Shown here one piece after another: positions 1 through 5,749 of a DNA stretch of 8,826 bases (within the stretch, counting starts at the first letter, position 1; every line of letters starts with the position of its first letter). The DNA comes from Gammaproteobacteria bacterium (GTDB taxonomy: Bacteria; Pseudomonadota; Gammaproteobacteria; Steroidobacterales; Woeseiaceae). The DNA is taken from assembly GCA_029881015.1 (NCBI GenBank), contig JAOUNK010000124.1, forward strand, positions 1 through 8,826. Reading direction: 5' to 3'. The notes below the pieces were generated by a model. The model ran no database searches. It had not been told where the DNA came from and worked only from the letters and a program-made list of their open reading frames with translations. The position numbers and the translations under genes were made by a program.

Positions 1-916
1 ACAGGTCGCGAAATTCCGGAAGCCGCCCCTCGTACAGGGCCATCGACGCCAGCCGCGCGTTGTTGAGTTCGCCGCCCGGCCAGCTTCCAGGGTTTCGCCC
101 GGCTTGCTCGAGCAGTCTCGATGCCTTGCCGACCAGTGACTCGAGATGCGCCTGTTTCAGGCGTCGTTTTTCATCCGTTGGAATATCCGCGGCGTAGACA
201 CGCTCGAGTTCGTTCCGCGCAGCCTCGACCAGTTCCATAAGGCCGGTGCGTAACTGTCGCGACGCTTCGTAGCGCGTCAAATCCCCGCTCCGCCCGTGAG
301 TCTCCAGCCACCGGCGGATACCGAACTCCTCGACCGCCGTCGCGAAGGACTCGTTGAAACCGGTATCGCCTTTCACGTAGAGCACCTGGTGTGCGAGCTC
401 ATGGAAAAGAACGGCAACGAGTTGCACATCGTCCCAGTTCATCATCGTATTCAGGACCGGGTCATTGAGCTTGCCCAGGGTCGAGTACGCGGCGACGCCT
501 CCGGTCGCAACATCGAAGCCTTGCGATGCCAGTCGGCCCGCCTCGCGCTCTGCCGCCTCCCGCGAAAAATAGCCGCGGTACCCGACGCATCCGGCGACCG
601 GAAAGCACCAGGTCCTGGGTTGCAGGGAGAACTCGGGTGCCGCAAAGACATTCCACACCACGTAGTCGCGCTCGATATCGGCATACGTGCGATAGCTGTC
701 GTTGTCCGGCAGGCCGAGCTCCTCGATCGAGAATTGCCTGGCCTGTTGCACAAGCTGCAAACGCGCGGCAAGTTCGGGCGGCGTGTTTTCGTCTTCGAGA
801 ATATCCGCGATCGGTTCGCGCTTGCGCGTCAGCTCGAGCTGGCCCTTTGCCGCCTGCATGTAGTAGCAACCGGAAAGCGAAAAGATCACCAGGACGAGAA
901 GGACAAAACGTGGCAT
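1..916 (-). CDS. Putative aminopeptidase lipoprotein (COG4324 / DUF2265 family), C-terminus cut by window edge
   Basis: Seen: reading leftward from an ATG at 916, the frame stays open to base 1, giving 305 residues with no stop. The N-terminus is a short hydrophobic signal ending in a lipobox (LSGC, residues 14-17), so Cys17 is probably lipidated. Tyr follows rather than Asp, which fits outer-membrane sorting. A zinc-protease HExxH motif (HELAH) lies at 172-176, and NESFA at 187-191 offers Glu189 as a likely third metal ligand. A WCFPVAGC segment (103-110) carries two cysteines that could pair in the periplasm. Known: this arrangement fits the predicted-aminopeptidase family COG4324, whose substrates are poorly characterised. 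The start was chosen because it gives the signal peptide directly; no Shine-Dalgarno precedes it. It is divergent from cca with a 17-base gap. Only the C-terminal part, probably a few dozen residues, is missing. Family assignment is from memory of motifs; peptidase activity is inferred. Confidence 0.85.
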   Translation of the reverse strand, partial: MPRFVLLVLVIFSLSGCYYMQAAKGQLELTRKREPIADILEDENTPPELAARLQLVQQARQFSIEELGLPDNDSYRTYADIERDYVVWNVFAAPEFSLQPRTWCFPVAGCVGYRGYFSREAAEREAGRLASQGFDVATGGVAAYSTLGKLNDPVLNTMMNWDDVQLVAVLFHELAHQVLYVKGDTGFNESFATAVEEFGIRRWLETHGRSGDLTRYEASRQLRTGLMELVEAARNELERVYAADIPTDEKRRLKQAHLESLVGKASRLLEQAGRNPGSWPGGELNNARLASMALYEGRLPEFRDL

Positions 917-933
917 TCGGGTACTATGACACG
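917..933. promoter_or_regulatory. 17-base divergent intergenic spacer, possible overlapping promoters for leaderless transcripts
   Basis: Seen: the whole gap between the two divergent start codons is 17 bases. On the plus strand TACTAT (922-927) matches the -10 consensus at five of six positions and ends six bases before the cca ATG at 934. On the minus strand CATAGT (929-924) matches four of six and ends seven bases before the lipoprotein ATG at 916. No convincing -35 hexamer was found for either, and neither start has a Shine-Dalgarno. Inference: if these -10 elements work, both mRNAs would begin at or within a base or two of the start codon. Promoters lying inside the opposite genes remain an alternative. 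Confidence 0.3.
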
Positions 934-2166
934 ATGCAGGTGTATCTCGTAGGCGGCGCGGTCCGTGATGAACAACTGGGCATCCCGCACCGGGAGCGGG
1001 ACTGGTGTGTCGTGGGCGCGAGCCCCGTCGAGCTGGAGGCTCTGGGCTACCAGCGAGTCGGCAAGGACTTCCCCGTATTCCTGCACCCGGAAACCAGGGA
1101 AGAGTACGCCCTCGCCCGAACGGAAAGAAAGACGGCACCGGGTTACCACGGTTTCGATTTTGACTGCTCACCCGAGGTCACGATTGAAGAAGACCTCGCG
1201 CGTCGCGACCTGACCATCAACGCCATCGCCAAAGACGCCGACGGCCGCCTGATCGATCCGTGGGGCGGCGTTGCCGATATCGAGAAGCGCGTCCTGCGCC
1301 ACGTGTCGGACGCGTTCGTCGAAGACCCGGTGCGCATTCTGCGCGTCGCGCGTTTTGCCGCGCGTTTCGCGCACTTCGGGTTCACCCTGGCCGGAGAGAC
1401 GCTGAGCCTCATGCACGGCATGGTCGAGAATGGCGAGATCGACGCGCTCGTTCCGGATCGGGTCTGGAAGGAAACCGAACTGGCGTTGGCGGGAGCGAAC
1501 TGCCGGGTGTACTTCGAGGTGCTGCGTTCCTGCGGTGCGTTGCGCGTGCTGTTCCCTGAGGTCGACGTGCTGTTTGGCGTGCCGCAGCCGGAGCGCTGGC
1601 ACCCGGAGGTCGATACGGGGCTGCACGTCATGATGGTCCTGGACCAGGCAGAACGCCTGAGCACAGATCTCGAGGTTCGCTTCGCGGCCCTGACGCATGA
1701 CCTCGGCAAGGGCACGACGCCGAGGAGCCAGCTCCCGAGTCACCCGGGACACGAGACCCGGGGGTGCAAGCTGATCCGGAGTATCTCGGACCGATTGCCG
1801 GTGCCGAAATCCTGCCGCGACCTGGCCCTGCTGGTCGCCGAGTTTCATACGCTCTGTCACCGTGCGCTCGAACTGCGCCCAGAGACGATCCTGAAGGTCC
1901 TCGAGAAGACCGATGCGTTTCGCCGGCCGGAGCGTTTCGAGCAGTTCCTCCTGACCTGTGAGGCCGACGCACGCGGGCGCGCCGGTCTCGAGGACAGGCG
2001 CTACGAGCAGGCCGGGTATTTCCGCGCGGCATGCGCCGCCGCGATGGCGATCGACGCCGCAACCATTGCGCAAGAAACGGAAGACAGGAAGATCCCTGCG
2101 GCAATCCGTCGTGCGCGCGTGCGTGCGATTGCGGCATTTACAGCCGCGCGTCAGGACCCGCCGTAG
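934..2166 (+). CDS. cca: CCA-adding tRNA nucleotidyltransferase with HD domain
   Basis: Adds or repairs the 3' CCA end of tRNA in the cytoplasm using CTP and ATP without a nucleic-acid template. The product is 410 residues, very close to the 412 of E. coli Cca, and aligns with it from the first residue (start MQVYLVGGAVRD). The class II nucleotidyltransferase head shows GGAVRD (7-12) and the metal-binding acidic pair Glu21/Asp23 in RERDW. Other head motifs are the EEDLARRDLTINA block, the DPWGG segment and EDPVRILRVARFAARF. The C-terminal HD phosphohydrolase domain shows THDLGKG with His255 and Asp256, the same numbering as E. coli; in E. coli this domain carries 2',3'-cyclic phosphodiesterase and phosphatase activity. 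The ATG at 934 was chosen from this alignment; a longer in-frame reading upstream is antisense to the neighbouring lipoprotein gene. No Shine-Dalgarno is visible. The last 16 bases overlap the end of the convergent barrel gene. Confidence 0.97.
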   Translation: MQVYLVGGAVRDEQLGIPHRERDWCVVGASPVELEALGYQRVGKDFPVFLHPETREEYALARTERKTAPGYHGFDFDCSPEVTIEEDLARRDLTINAIAKDADGRLIDPWGGVADIEKRVLRHVSDAFVEDPVRILRVARFAARFAHFGFTLAGETLSLMHGMVENGEIDALVPDRVWKETELALAGANCRVYFEVLRSCGALRVLFPEVDVLFGVPQPERWHPEVDTGLHVMMVLDQAERLSTDLEVRFAALTHDLGKGTTPRSQLPSHPGHETRGCKLIRSISDRLPVPKSCRDLALLVAEFHTLCHRALELRPETILKVLEKTDAFRRPERFEQFLLTCEADARGRAGLEDRRYEQAGYFRAACAAAMAIDAATIAQETEDRKIPAAIRRARVRAIAAFTAARQDPP

Positions 2167-2987
2167 AAATACAGGAATACCGACAGGAAAGTGACGGTGT
2201 CGTACGCGTCCGAGCTGTCGACGCCGAGACTGAACTCGATGTCGCCCTTCGCGCCCATCGGGGTCAGCAGCCGCAGGGTCGCTGAGCGGGTCTCACTGCC
2301 GTCCATCTCGATCTTTTGGGACGACAATGCAAGCTCCCAGTACTGCTCCCCGGCCTCAAGACCCAGCGTCATGCCCGCACGATAGTCGACCAGGCTATTG
2401 ATCAGGCTCAGGCGCGAGAACGAAAACAGGTCGAGAATGCGGCGATCGTTGTCGAGCCGCAGATTGACGCTGTAGTCGTAGTCCATGCCGTGCAAGCCGA
2501 GGCTGAACTGTTCGGTCAGGTCAAAGCGGGTCGACAACCCGACGCCGTTTGCATCGAATCTGACCACCCGCCCGGGGAAAAAATCCGTTTCCGGCAAGGT
2601 AAAACGAAAGTCACGATTCTCGTAGTCCCCGGACAGGGTGAACCTGTCGTTGCGCCAATACAGCGACGCTCGCAAGTCTCTCGATTCCAGGAGGTCACTG
2701 TCACCCCAGTATGCGGCGCCCAGGCGAATCCCGATCGGCTCGAACCAGTGATCGACACCGAGCTCGCCGTACCAGGTCTCGAGCGACGGCCTGCTCGGCG
2801 GATCGACCCTGTTCCTCGCAATGGCGCCGGTCAGCCATGTCTTCTCGGTCAGCCCGATGTCTGCGATCAGCGATGCGCTCAGTCCGTCTGCGCTATCGCC
2901 TTCGACGCCGAGGCCGACAATATGACTCGCCGCCGCGAGCGCATTACTCGCCAGCAGCATGAAGACGATGCCGCTACGCCAGCACAT
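2151..2987 (-). CDS. Unrecognised secreted beta-barrel-like outer membrane protein
   Basis: No specific family recognised. The 278-residue product begins with a plausible Sec signal peptide: Arg4, a hydrophobic run at 7-14 and an ALA cleavage site at 16-18. The rest is rich in alternating polar/hydrophobic stretches with aromatic edges typical of transmembrane beta strands, for example around 73-80, 86-94, 106-112, 115-120, 146-154, 161-171, 214-221 and 235-241. A final strand at 262-275 is very hydrophobic and aromatic. The protein ends Tyr-Gly-Gly-Ser, so it lacks the C-terminal Phe usual for BAM substrates, though aromatics lie just inside. The start at 2987 lies inside uppP (14-base overlap) and is the only nearby ATG that gives a complete signal peptide. 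No Shine-Dalgarno is evident, so translation is probably coupled to uppP. The 3' end overlaps cca by 16 bases. A small porin or an envelope structural barrel are options; function unknown. Confidence 0.75.
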   Translation of the reverse strand: MCWRSGIVFMLLASNALAAASHIVGLGVEGDSADGLSASLIADIGLTEKTWLTGAIARNRVDPPSRPSLETWYGELGVDHWFEPIGIRLGAAYWGDSDLLESRDLRASLYWRNDRFTLSGDYENRDFRFTLPETDFFPGRVVRFDANGVGLSTRFDLTEQFSLGLHGMDYDYSVNLRLDNDRRILDLFSFSRLSLINSLVDYRAGMTLGLEAGEQYWELALSSQKIEMDGSETRSATLRLLTPMGAKGDIEFSLGVDSSDAYDTVTFLSVFLYFYGGS

Positions 2988-3771
2988 ACAGGATGAGCGC
3001 GGCCAGCGCGAGCCGGTAAATGGCAAACGGCGCCAGGCCGATTCGGCTGACAACGCGCATGAAGAACTCGATGCTGAGGTAGGCCACAACGGCGGAGACG
3101 ATCACGCCGAGCGACAACTCGCCCCAGGGAACCGGCATGTCACCCATAACGAGCTCCGCACCTTTGTACGCGGTCGCAAGCAGGATGACCGGGGCAGACA
3201 GCAGGAACGAGAAGCGTGCCGCATCCTGACGTTCGAACCCGAGCAGGCGTCCCGCGGTAATTGTCACGCCCGAACGTGACGTGCCGGGTACCAGTGCAAG
3301 CGCCTGGGCCACACCGATGATCAACGCGTCGCGAATTCGAACCTGGGTGATACCTTTACTGCGTGTTGCGTAGCGATCGGCCAGCGCCATCAGAATGCCG
3401 TAGCCGGCCAGCGTGTACACGATGATGGACGGGTCGCGCAGATTGGCCTCGATCCATGACGCGAACAACAGGCCTGCCGCTGCTGCGGGGATTGTACCCA
3501 GCGCGATTGCCAGCGCCATGTACGACTGCGGTGAGCTGACATCTCCGCCGAGAATGCGCAAGCCGCCGCGCAGCAGTCCCGCGATGTCTTCCCGGAAGAA
3601 CACGCAAACCGCAATCAGGGACCCGAAATGCACGGCGACGTCAAAAGCCAGCCCCTGGTCCGTCCACTCCACAAGGTAAGGGACAAGCACGAGATGCCCC
3701 GAACTTGAAATGGGCAGGAACTCGGTCAGCCCCTGCACTATCGCGAGCACCACTATCTGCAACGTTGTCAC
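2974..3771 (-). CDS. uppP: Undecaprenyl-diphosphatase UppP (BacA family)
   Basis: Dephosphorylates undecaprenyl pyrophosphate to the monophosphate at the inner membrane, recycling the lipid carrier for peptidoglycan and other envelope polymers; family members can confer bacitracin resistance. The product is 265 residues, normal for the family, and is mostly hydrophobic with about eight predicted membrane segments. The first signature is QGLTEFLPISSSGH (13-26), supplying the (E/Q)xxxE motif as Gln13/Glu17 plus His26. The second is PGTSRSG (162-168) with the catalytic-type Arg166. The start codon is GTG, supported by a strong ribosome-binding site and by alignment to the family N-terminus. It sits 28 bases downstream of the methyltransferase gene and its last 14 bases overlap the barrel gene, so the three probably form one leftward operon. 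Confidence 0.97.
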   Translation of the reverse strand: MTTLQIVVLAIVQGLTEFLPISSSGHLVLVPYLVEWTDQGLAFDVAVHFGSLIAVCVFFREDIAGLLRGGLRILGGDVSSPQSYMALAIALGTIPAAAAGLLFASWIEANLRDPSIIVYTLAGYGILMALADRYATRSKGITQVRIRDALIIGVAQALALVPGTSRSGVTITAGRLLGFERQDAARFSFLLSAPVILLATAYKGAELVMGDMPVPWGELSLGVIVSAVVAYLSIEFFMRVVSRIGLAPFAIYRLALAALILYVLA

Positions 3772-3776
3772 TGCTT

Positions 3777-3783
3777 ACCTCTT
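3777..3783 (-). promoter_or_regulatory. Ribosome-binding site deciding the GTG start of uppP
   Basis: On the minus strand the sequence reads AAGAGGT, followed by six bases to the GTG at 3771. Its GAGG core pairs well with the 16S anti-Shine-Dalgarno. It is one of the two strong Shine-Dalgarno sites in the window and supports initiation at the unusual GTG rather than at an internal ATG. Confidence 0.75.
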
Positions 3784-3799
3784 CCGACGTACCTGTCAT

Positions 3800-4984
3800 T
3801 CATAACGTATGCGTCCGGTCAGCCAGGCTGAAGCCGGTTGGCGTCGCGATGTCTCCTTTTCGCAATGCCATGCACTTGAAGTGCTCGCCCATTTCTCCGG
3901 GGAGGGTAAGCGTTTTGACCTGTCTCGACAATTCAAGCTGCTCCCTGAGCGGCCGTTGCGCGAAATCCTGCATCTCCTCACCGAGGCCACCAGCCATGAG
4001 GAACTGGGCCTGCGCAGAGTATCCCGAAACGTCGAATCCGGCGGCTACGGCCGCCTCGGCAACGCCCGTGAAATCGACCCAGGCGGTAAGGTCCTGGATG
4101 CCGGGCAGCATCAGCGGGTCGTTGTGTGCATGATGCCGAAAGTGGCAGCGCAACCAGCCGTCGTTGCGCTCCGGCGCATAGTATTCGCGGCGAGATACCC
4201 CGTAGTCGAACAGCAACACCACGCCCGTATCGAGCGCGGCCGACACGCCGGCGATCCAGTCCGGAACGGCCAGGCAAACTTCGGATACATAGCCGTCGGG
4301 AAACCGTCCGCCCAGTTCCGCTTCAACGTCCTCGACGAACCTGGCAAGCCTTGCCGGCGCCGCCGACTCGACGAATTCGAACCCCGGCTCACCTGCGGCC
4401 ACACGCAGCTGCATGACGGCGTTCTCGCGCCGCACAAATCGTTCCACCGGCAACGCATCGAGGACTTCGTTTGCGAGGATGACCCCGGTTGACGCTCGCG
4501 GTGGCGAATCGAGCCAGGTAACGAGGTCGGCCAGGTCCGGCACGTTGTCGCGCAGAAAAGCCTCCTGCCGTTCGCGCAGATCGGCGGACACCTCGAGGAT
4601 GCGATAGGCAGACGGCAACGCGTCGAGGCGTTGCAGAGCAGCAAGCACGTCGGCGGCCAGCCTGCCGCTGCCCGCGCCATACTCGAGAATCTCGGCACCC
4701 GGCAGCTGGCCGAGAATTTCCGCGCACTGCCTGGCAATGACCTTGCCAAACAGGCTGGAAACCTCGGGTGCGGTAATGAAGTCACCGGCCTCGCCGAACT
4801 TGGTCGACCCGGCGGCGTAATAGCCGAGGCCCGGTGCGTACAGCGCGTGTTGCATGAACTCCGCAAAACTGATGCTGCCTCCTGCCGCTGCGACCTGTTC
4901 GACAATCGATGCCACGACACGATCGCTGTGTGTTGCGCTCGTGTCATCCGGGCTGGGCAGTGTTGGCGGCTGGTCCTGAGGCAT
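3800..4984 (-). CDS. MidA/NDUFAF7-family SAM-dependent methyltransferase (COG1565)
   Basis: The product is 394 residues from the ATG at 4984. Family blocks in order are FAEFMQHALYAPGLGYY (40-56), GDFITAPEVSSLFG (67-80), the SAM-binding motif I EYGAGSGRLA (101-110) and ANEVLDALPVERF (171-183). The conserved C-terminal region GWLRCHFRHHAHNDPLMLPG (276-295) is followed by QDLTAWVDF and a late FLMAGGL. Known: mitochondrial NDUFAF7 (MidA) dimethylates an arginine of complex I subunit NDUFS2; the role of bacterial homologues is not established, so complex I or another protein substrate is inference. A TTG at 4999 would add five residues, but it lacks a Shine-Dalgarno and would share bases with the divergent reductase start, so the ATG is preferred. 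It is the first gene of the leftward group with uppP, 28 bases upstream of that gene. Confidence 0.93.
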   Translation of the reverse strand: MPQDQPPTLPSPDDTSATHSDRVVASIVEQVAAAGGSISFAEFMQHALYAPGLGYYAAGSTKFGEAGDFITAPEVSSLFGKVIARQCAEILGQLPGAEILEYGAGSGRLAADVLAALQRLDALPSAYRILEVSADLRERQEAFLRDNVPDLADLVTWLDSPPRASTGVILANEVLDALPVERFVRRENAVMQLRVAAGEPGFEFVESAAPARLARFVEDVEAELGGRFPDGYVSEVCLAVPDWIAGVSAALDTGVVLLFDYGVSRREYYAPERNDGWLRCHFRHHAHNDPLMLPGIQDLTAWVDFTGVAEAAVAAGFDVSGYSAQAQFLMAGGLGEEMQDFAQRPLREQLELSRQVKTLTLPGEMGEHFKCMALRKGDIATPTGFSLADRTHTL

Positions 4985-4998
4985 GTCAATATCGCTCA
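4985..4998. promoter_or_regulatory. 14-base divergent spacer between methyltransferase and pteridine reductase starts
   Basis: Seen: the two divergent ATG codons (4984 minus, 4999 plus) are separated by 14 AT-richer bases. GATATT on the minus strand (4993-4988) matches the -10 consensus at four of six positions. On the plus strand CAATAT (4987-4992) is a weak match, with TTGGCG at 4963-4968 as a possible -35 at 18-base spacing. Neither gene has a good Shine-Dalgarno; a GAGG at 4978-4981 is too far from the reductase ATG. Inference: overlapping promoters giving leaderless or very short leaders. The hexamers are weak. Confidence 0.25.
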
Positions 4999-5748
4999 AT
5001 GACGGAGAACAGCTTCAACGACAAGGTCGTACTCGTCACGGGCGCGGCTCGTCGTATCGGCGCGGCTATTGTGACATGCCTGCATGGCAACGGCGCACGC
5101 GTTGCAATCCATTACCGCGGTTCGGCAGAGGCCGCTGCAGAGCTGGCCGCCACACTCAACGCGGCCCGCGCTGACTCGGCACAGGCGTTCCAGGCGGACC
5201 TGTTGGACGTCGGTCACTTGCCGGGACTCGTAGCAGCGGTCACACAGTGGGGTGGCCGTCTCGATGGACTCGTCAATAACGCGTCGACCTTCTACCCGAC
5301 ACCCGTGGGAGCCATCACCGAGGAACACTGGACCGATCTTGTGGGAAGCAACTTCAAGGCGCCATTGTTCCTGTCACAAGCGGTCGCGCCGCACTTGCGA
5401 GAGGCGCACGGCGCGATCGTCAATATCGTCGATATTCATGCGCAACGACCGTTGCGCGACCACGGCGTGTACGGGTCCGCGAAGGCGGCGCTGGCAATGC
5501 TGACGCGGTCCCTGGCCAAGGATCTTGCGCCGGACGTTCGCGTCAACGGCGTGTCACCGGGGGCCGTGTTGTGGCCCGAAAACGGCATGACTGACGCCGT
5601 GCAGGAAACTATCCTGCGCCAGATACCCCTGCGGCGGCCCGGAGATCCCAGCGATATCGCCGGTTGCGTTCTCTACCTGCTCAGGGACGCGACCTACGTC
5701 ACAGGCCAGATCATCGCCGTAGACGGCGGTCGCTCTCTCGGCTGGTAA
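4999..5748 (+). CDS. Pteridine reductase / FolM-type short-chain dehydrogenase
   Basis: A 249-residue NADPH-dependent short-chain dehydrogenase of the pteridine reductase branch. The cofactor loop is TGAARRIG (14-21), with the Arg-Arg seen in PTR1 and FolM in place of the usual TGxxxGIG pattern. NNAS lies at 93-96. The catalytic residues appear as Asp145, Tyr158 and Lys162 (YGSAK), with Asp where classical SDRs carry Ser; the 13-residue Asp-to-Tyr spacing equals that of Leishmania PTR1. The end has the family VTGQIIAVDGGRSL motif (234-247). Known: PTR1 and FolM reduce dihydropterins such as dihydromonapterin, with some activity on dihydrofolate. The nearby folB and folK fit a pterin role, but the exact substrate is inferred. 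The ATG at 4999 places the cofactor loop at the usual distance; the longer upstream frame is antisense to the methyltransferase. Its stop lies one base from the stop of the convergent S41 gene. Confidence 0.9.
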   Translation: MTENSFNDKVVLVTGAARRIGAAIVTCLHGNGARVAIHYRGSAEAAAELAATLNAARADSAQAFQADLLDVGHLPGLVAAVTQWGGRLDGLVNNASTFYPTPVGAITEEHWTDLVGSNFKAPLFLSQAVAPHLREAHGAIVNIVDIHAQRPLRDHGVYGSAKAALAMLTRSLAKDLAPDVRVNGVSPGAVLWPENGMTDAVQETILRQIPLRRPGDPSDIAGCVLYLLRDATYVTGQIIAVDGGRSLGW

Positions 5749-5749
5749 C

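Noticed and set aside
526..933. N-terminal extension of cca by 136 codons in the same frame.
   Set aside because: The extension is antisense to the lipoprotein gene, is Arg/Pro-rich, and the E. coli-like N-terminus of Cca begins exactly at 934.
996..1002. Glu21 in place of Asp21 in the metal-binding pair of Cca.
   Set aside because: As recalled, other gammaproteobacterial Cca proteins also have Glu here (Pseudomonas type); the change is conservative and not a sign of inactivity.
1743..1762. Inverted CCCGGG copies within cca that could form a hairpin.
   Set aside because: The sequence is mid-gene, short and GC-rich, with no T run, and each copy is itself a palindrome that recurs easily at this base composition.
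1168..2073. Long open frame (301 codons) antisense to cca.
   Set aside because: It mirrors the codon structure of a clearly identified essential gene in GC-rich DNA, and its Arg/Gln-rich product has no recognisable motif or start context.
2316..2996. Plus-strand open frame of 226 codons opposite the barrel gene.
   Set aside because: The minus-strand reading has a signal peptide and strand pattern; the plus reading shows no domain and is a GC-driven shadow.
2988..3089. Upstream extension of the barrel gene to an ATG at 3089.
   Set aside because: The extra 34 residues lie wholly within uppP in another frame, are Ser/Arg-rich and would bury the signal peptide.
2934..3771. Possible resistance island because UppP relatives can confer bacitracin resistance.
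   Set aside because: uppP is a normal housekeeping gene here, with no resistance genes or mobile elements nearby.
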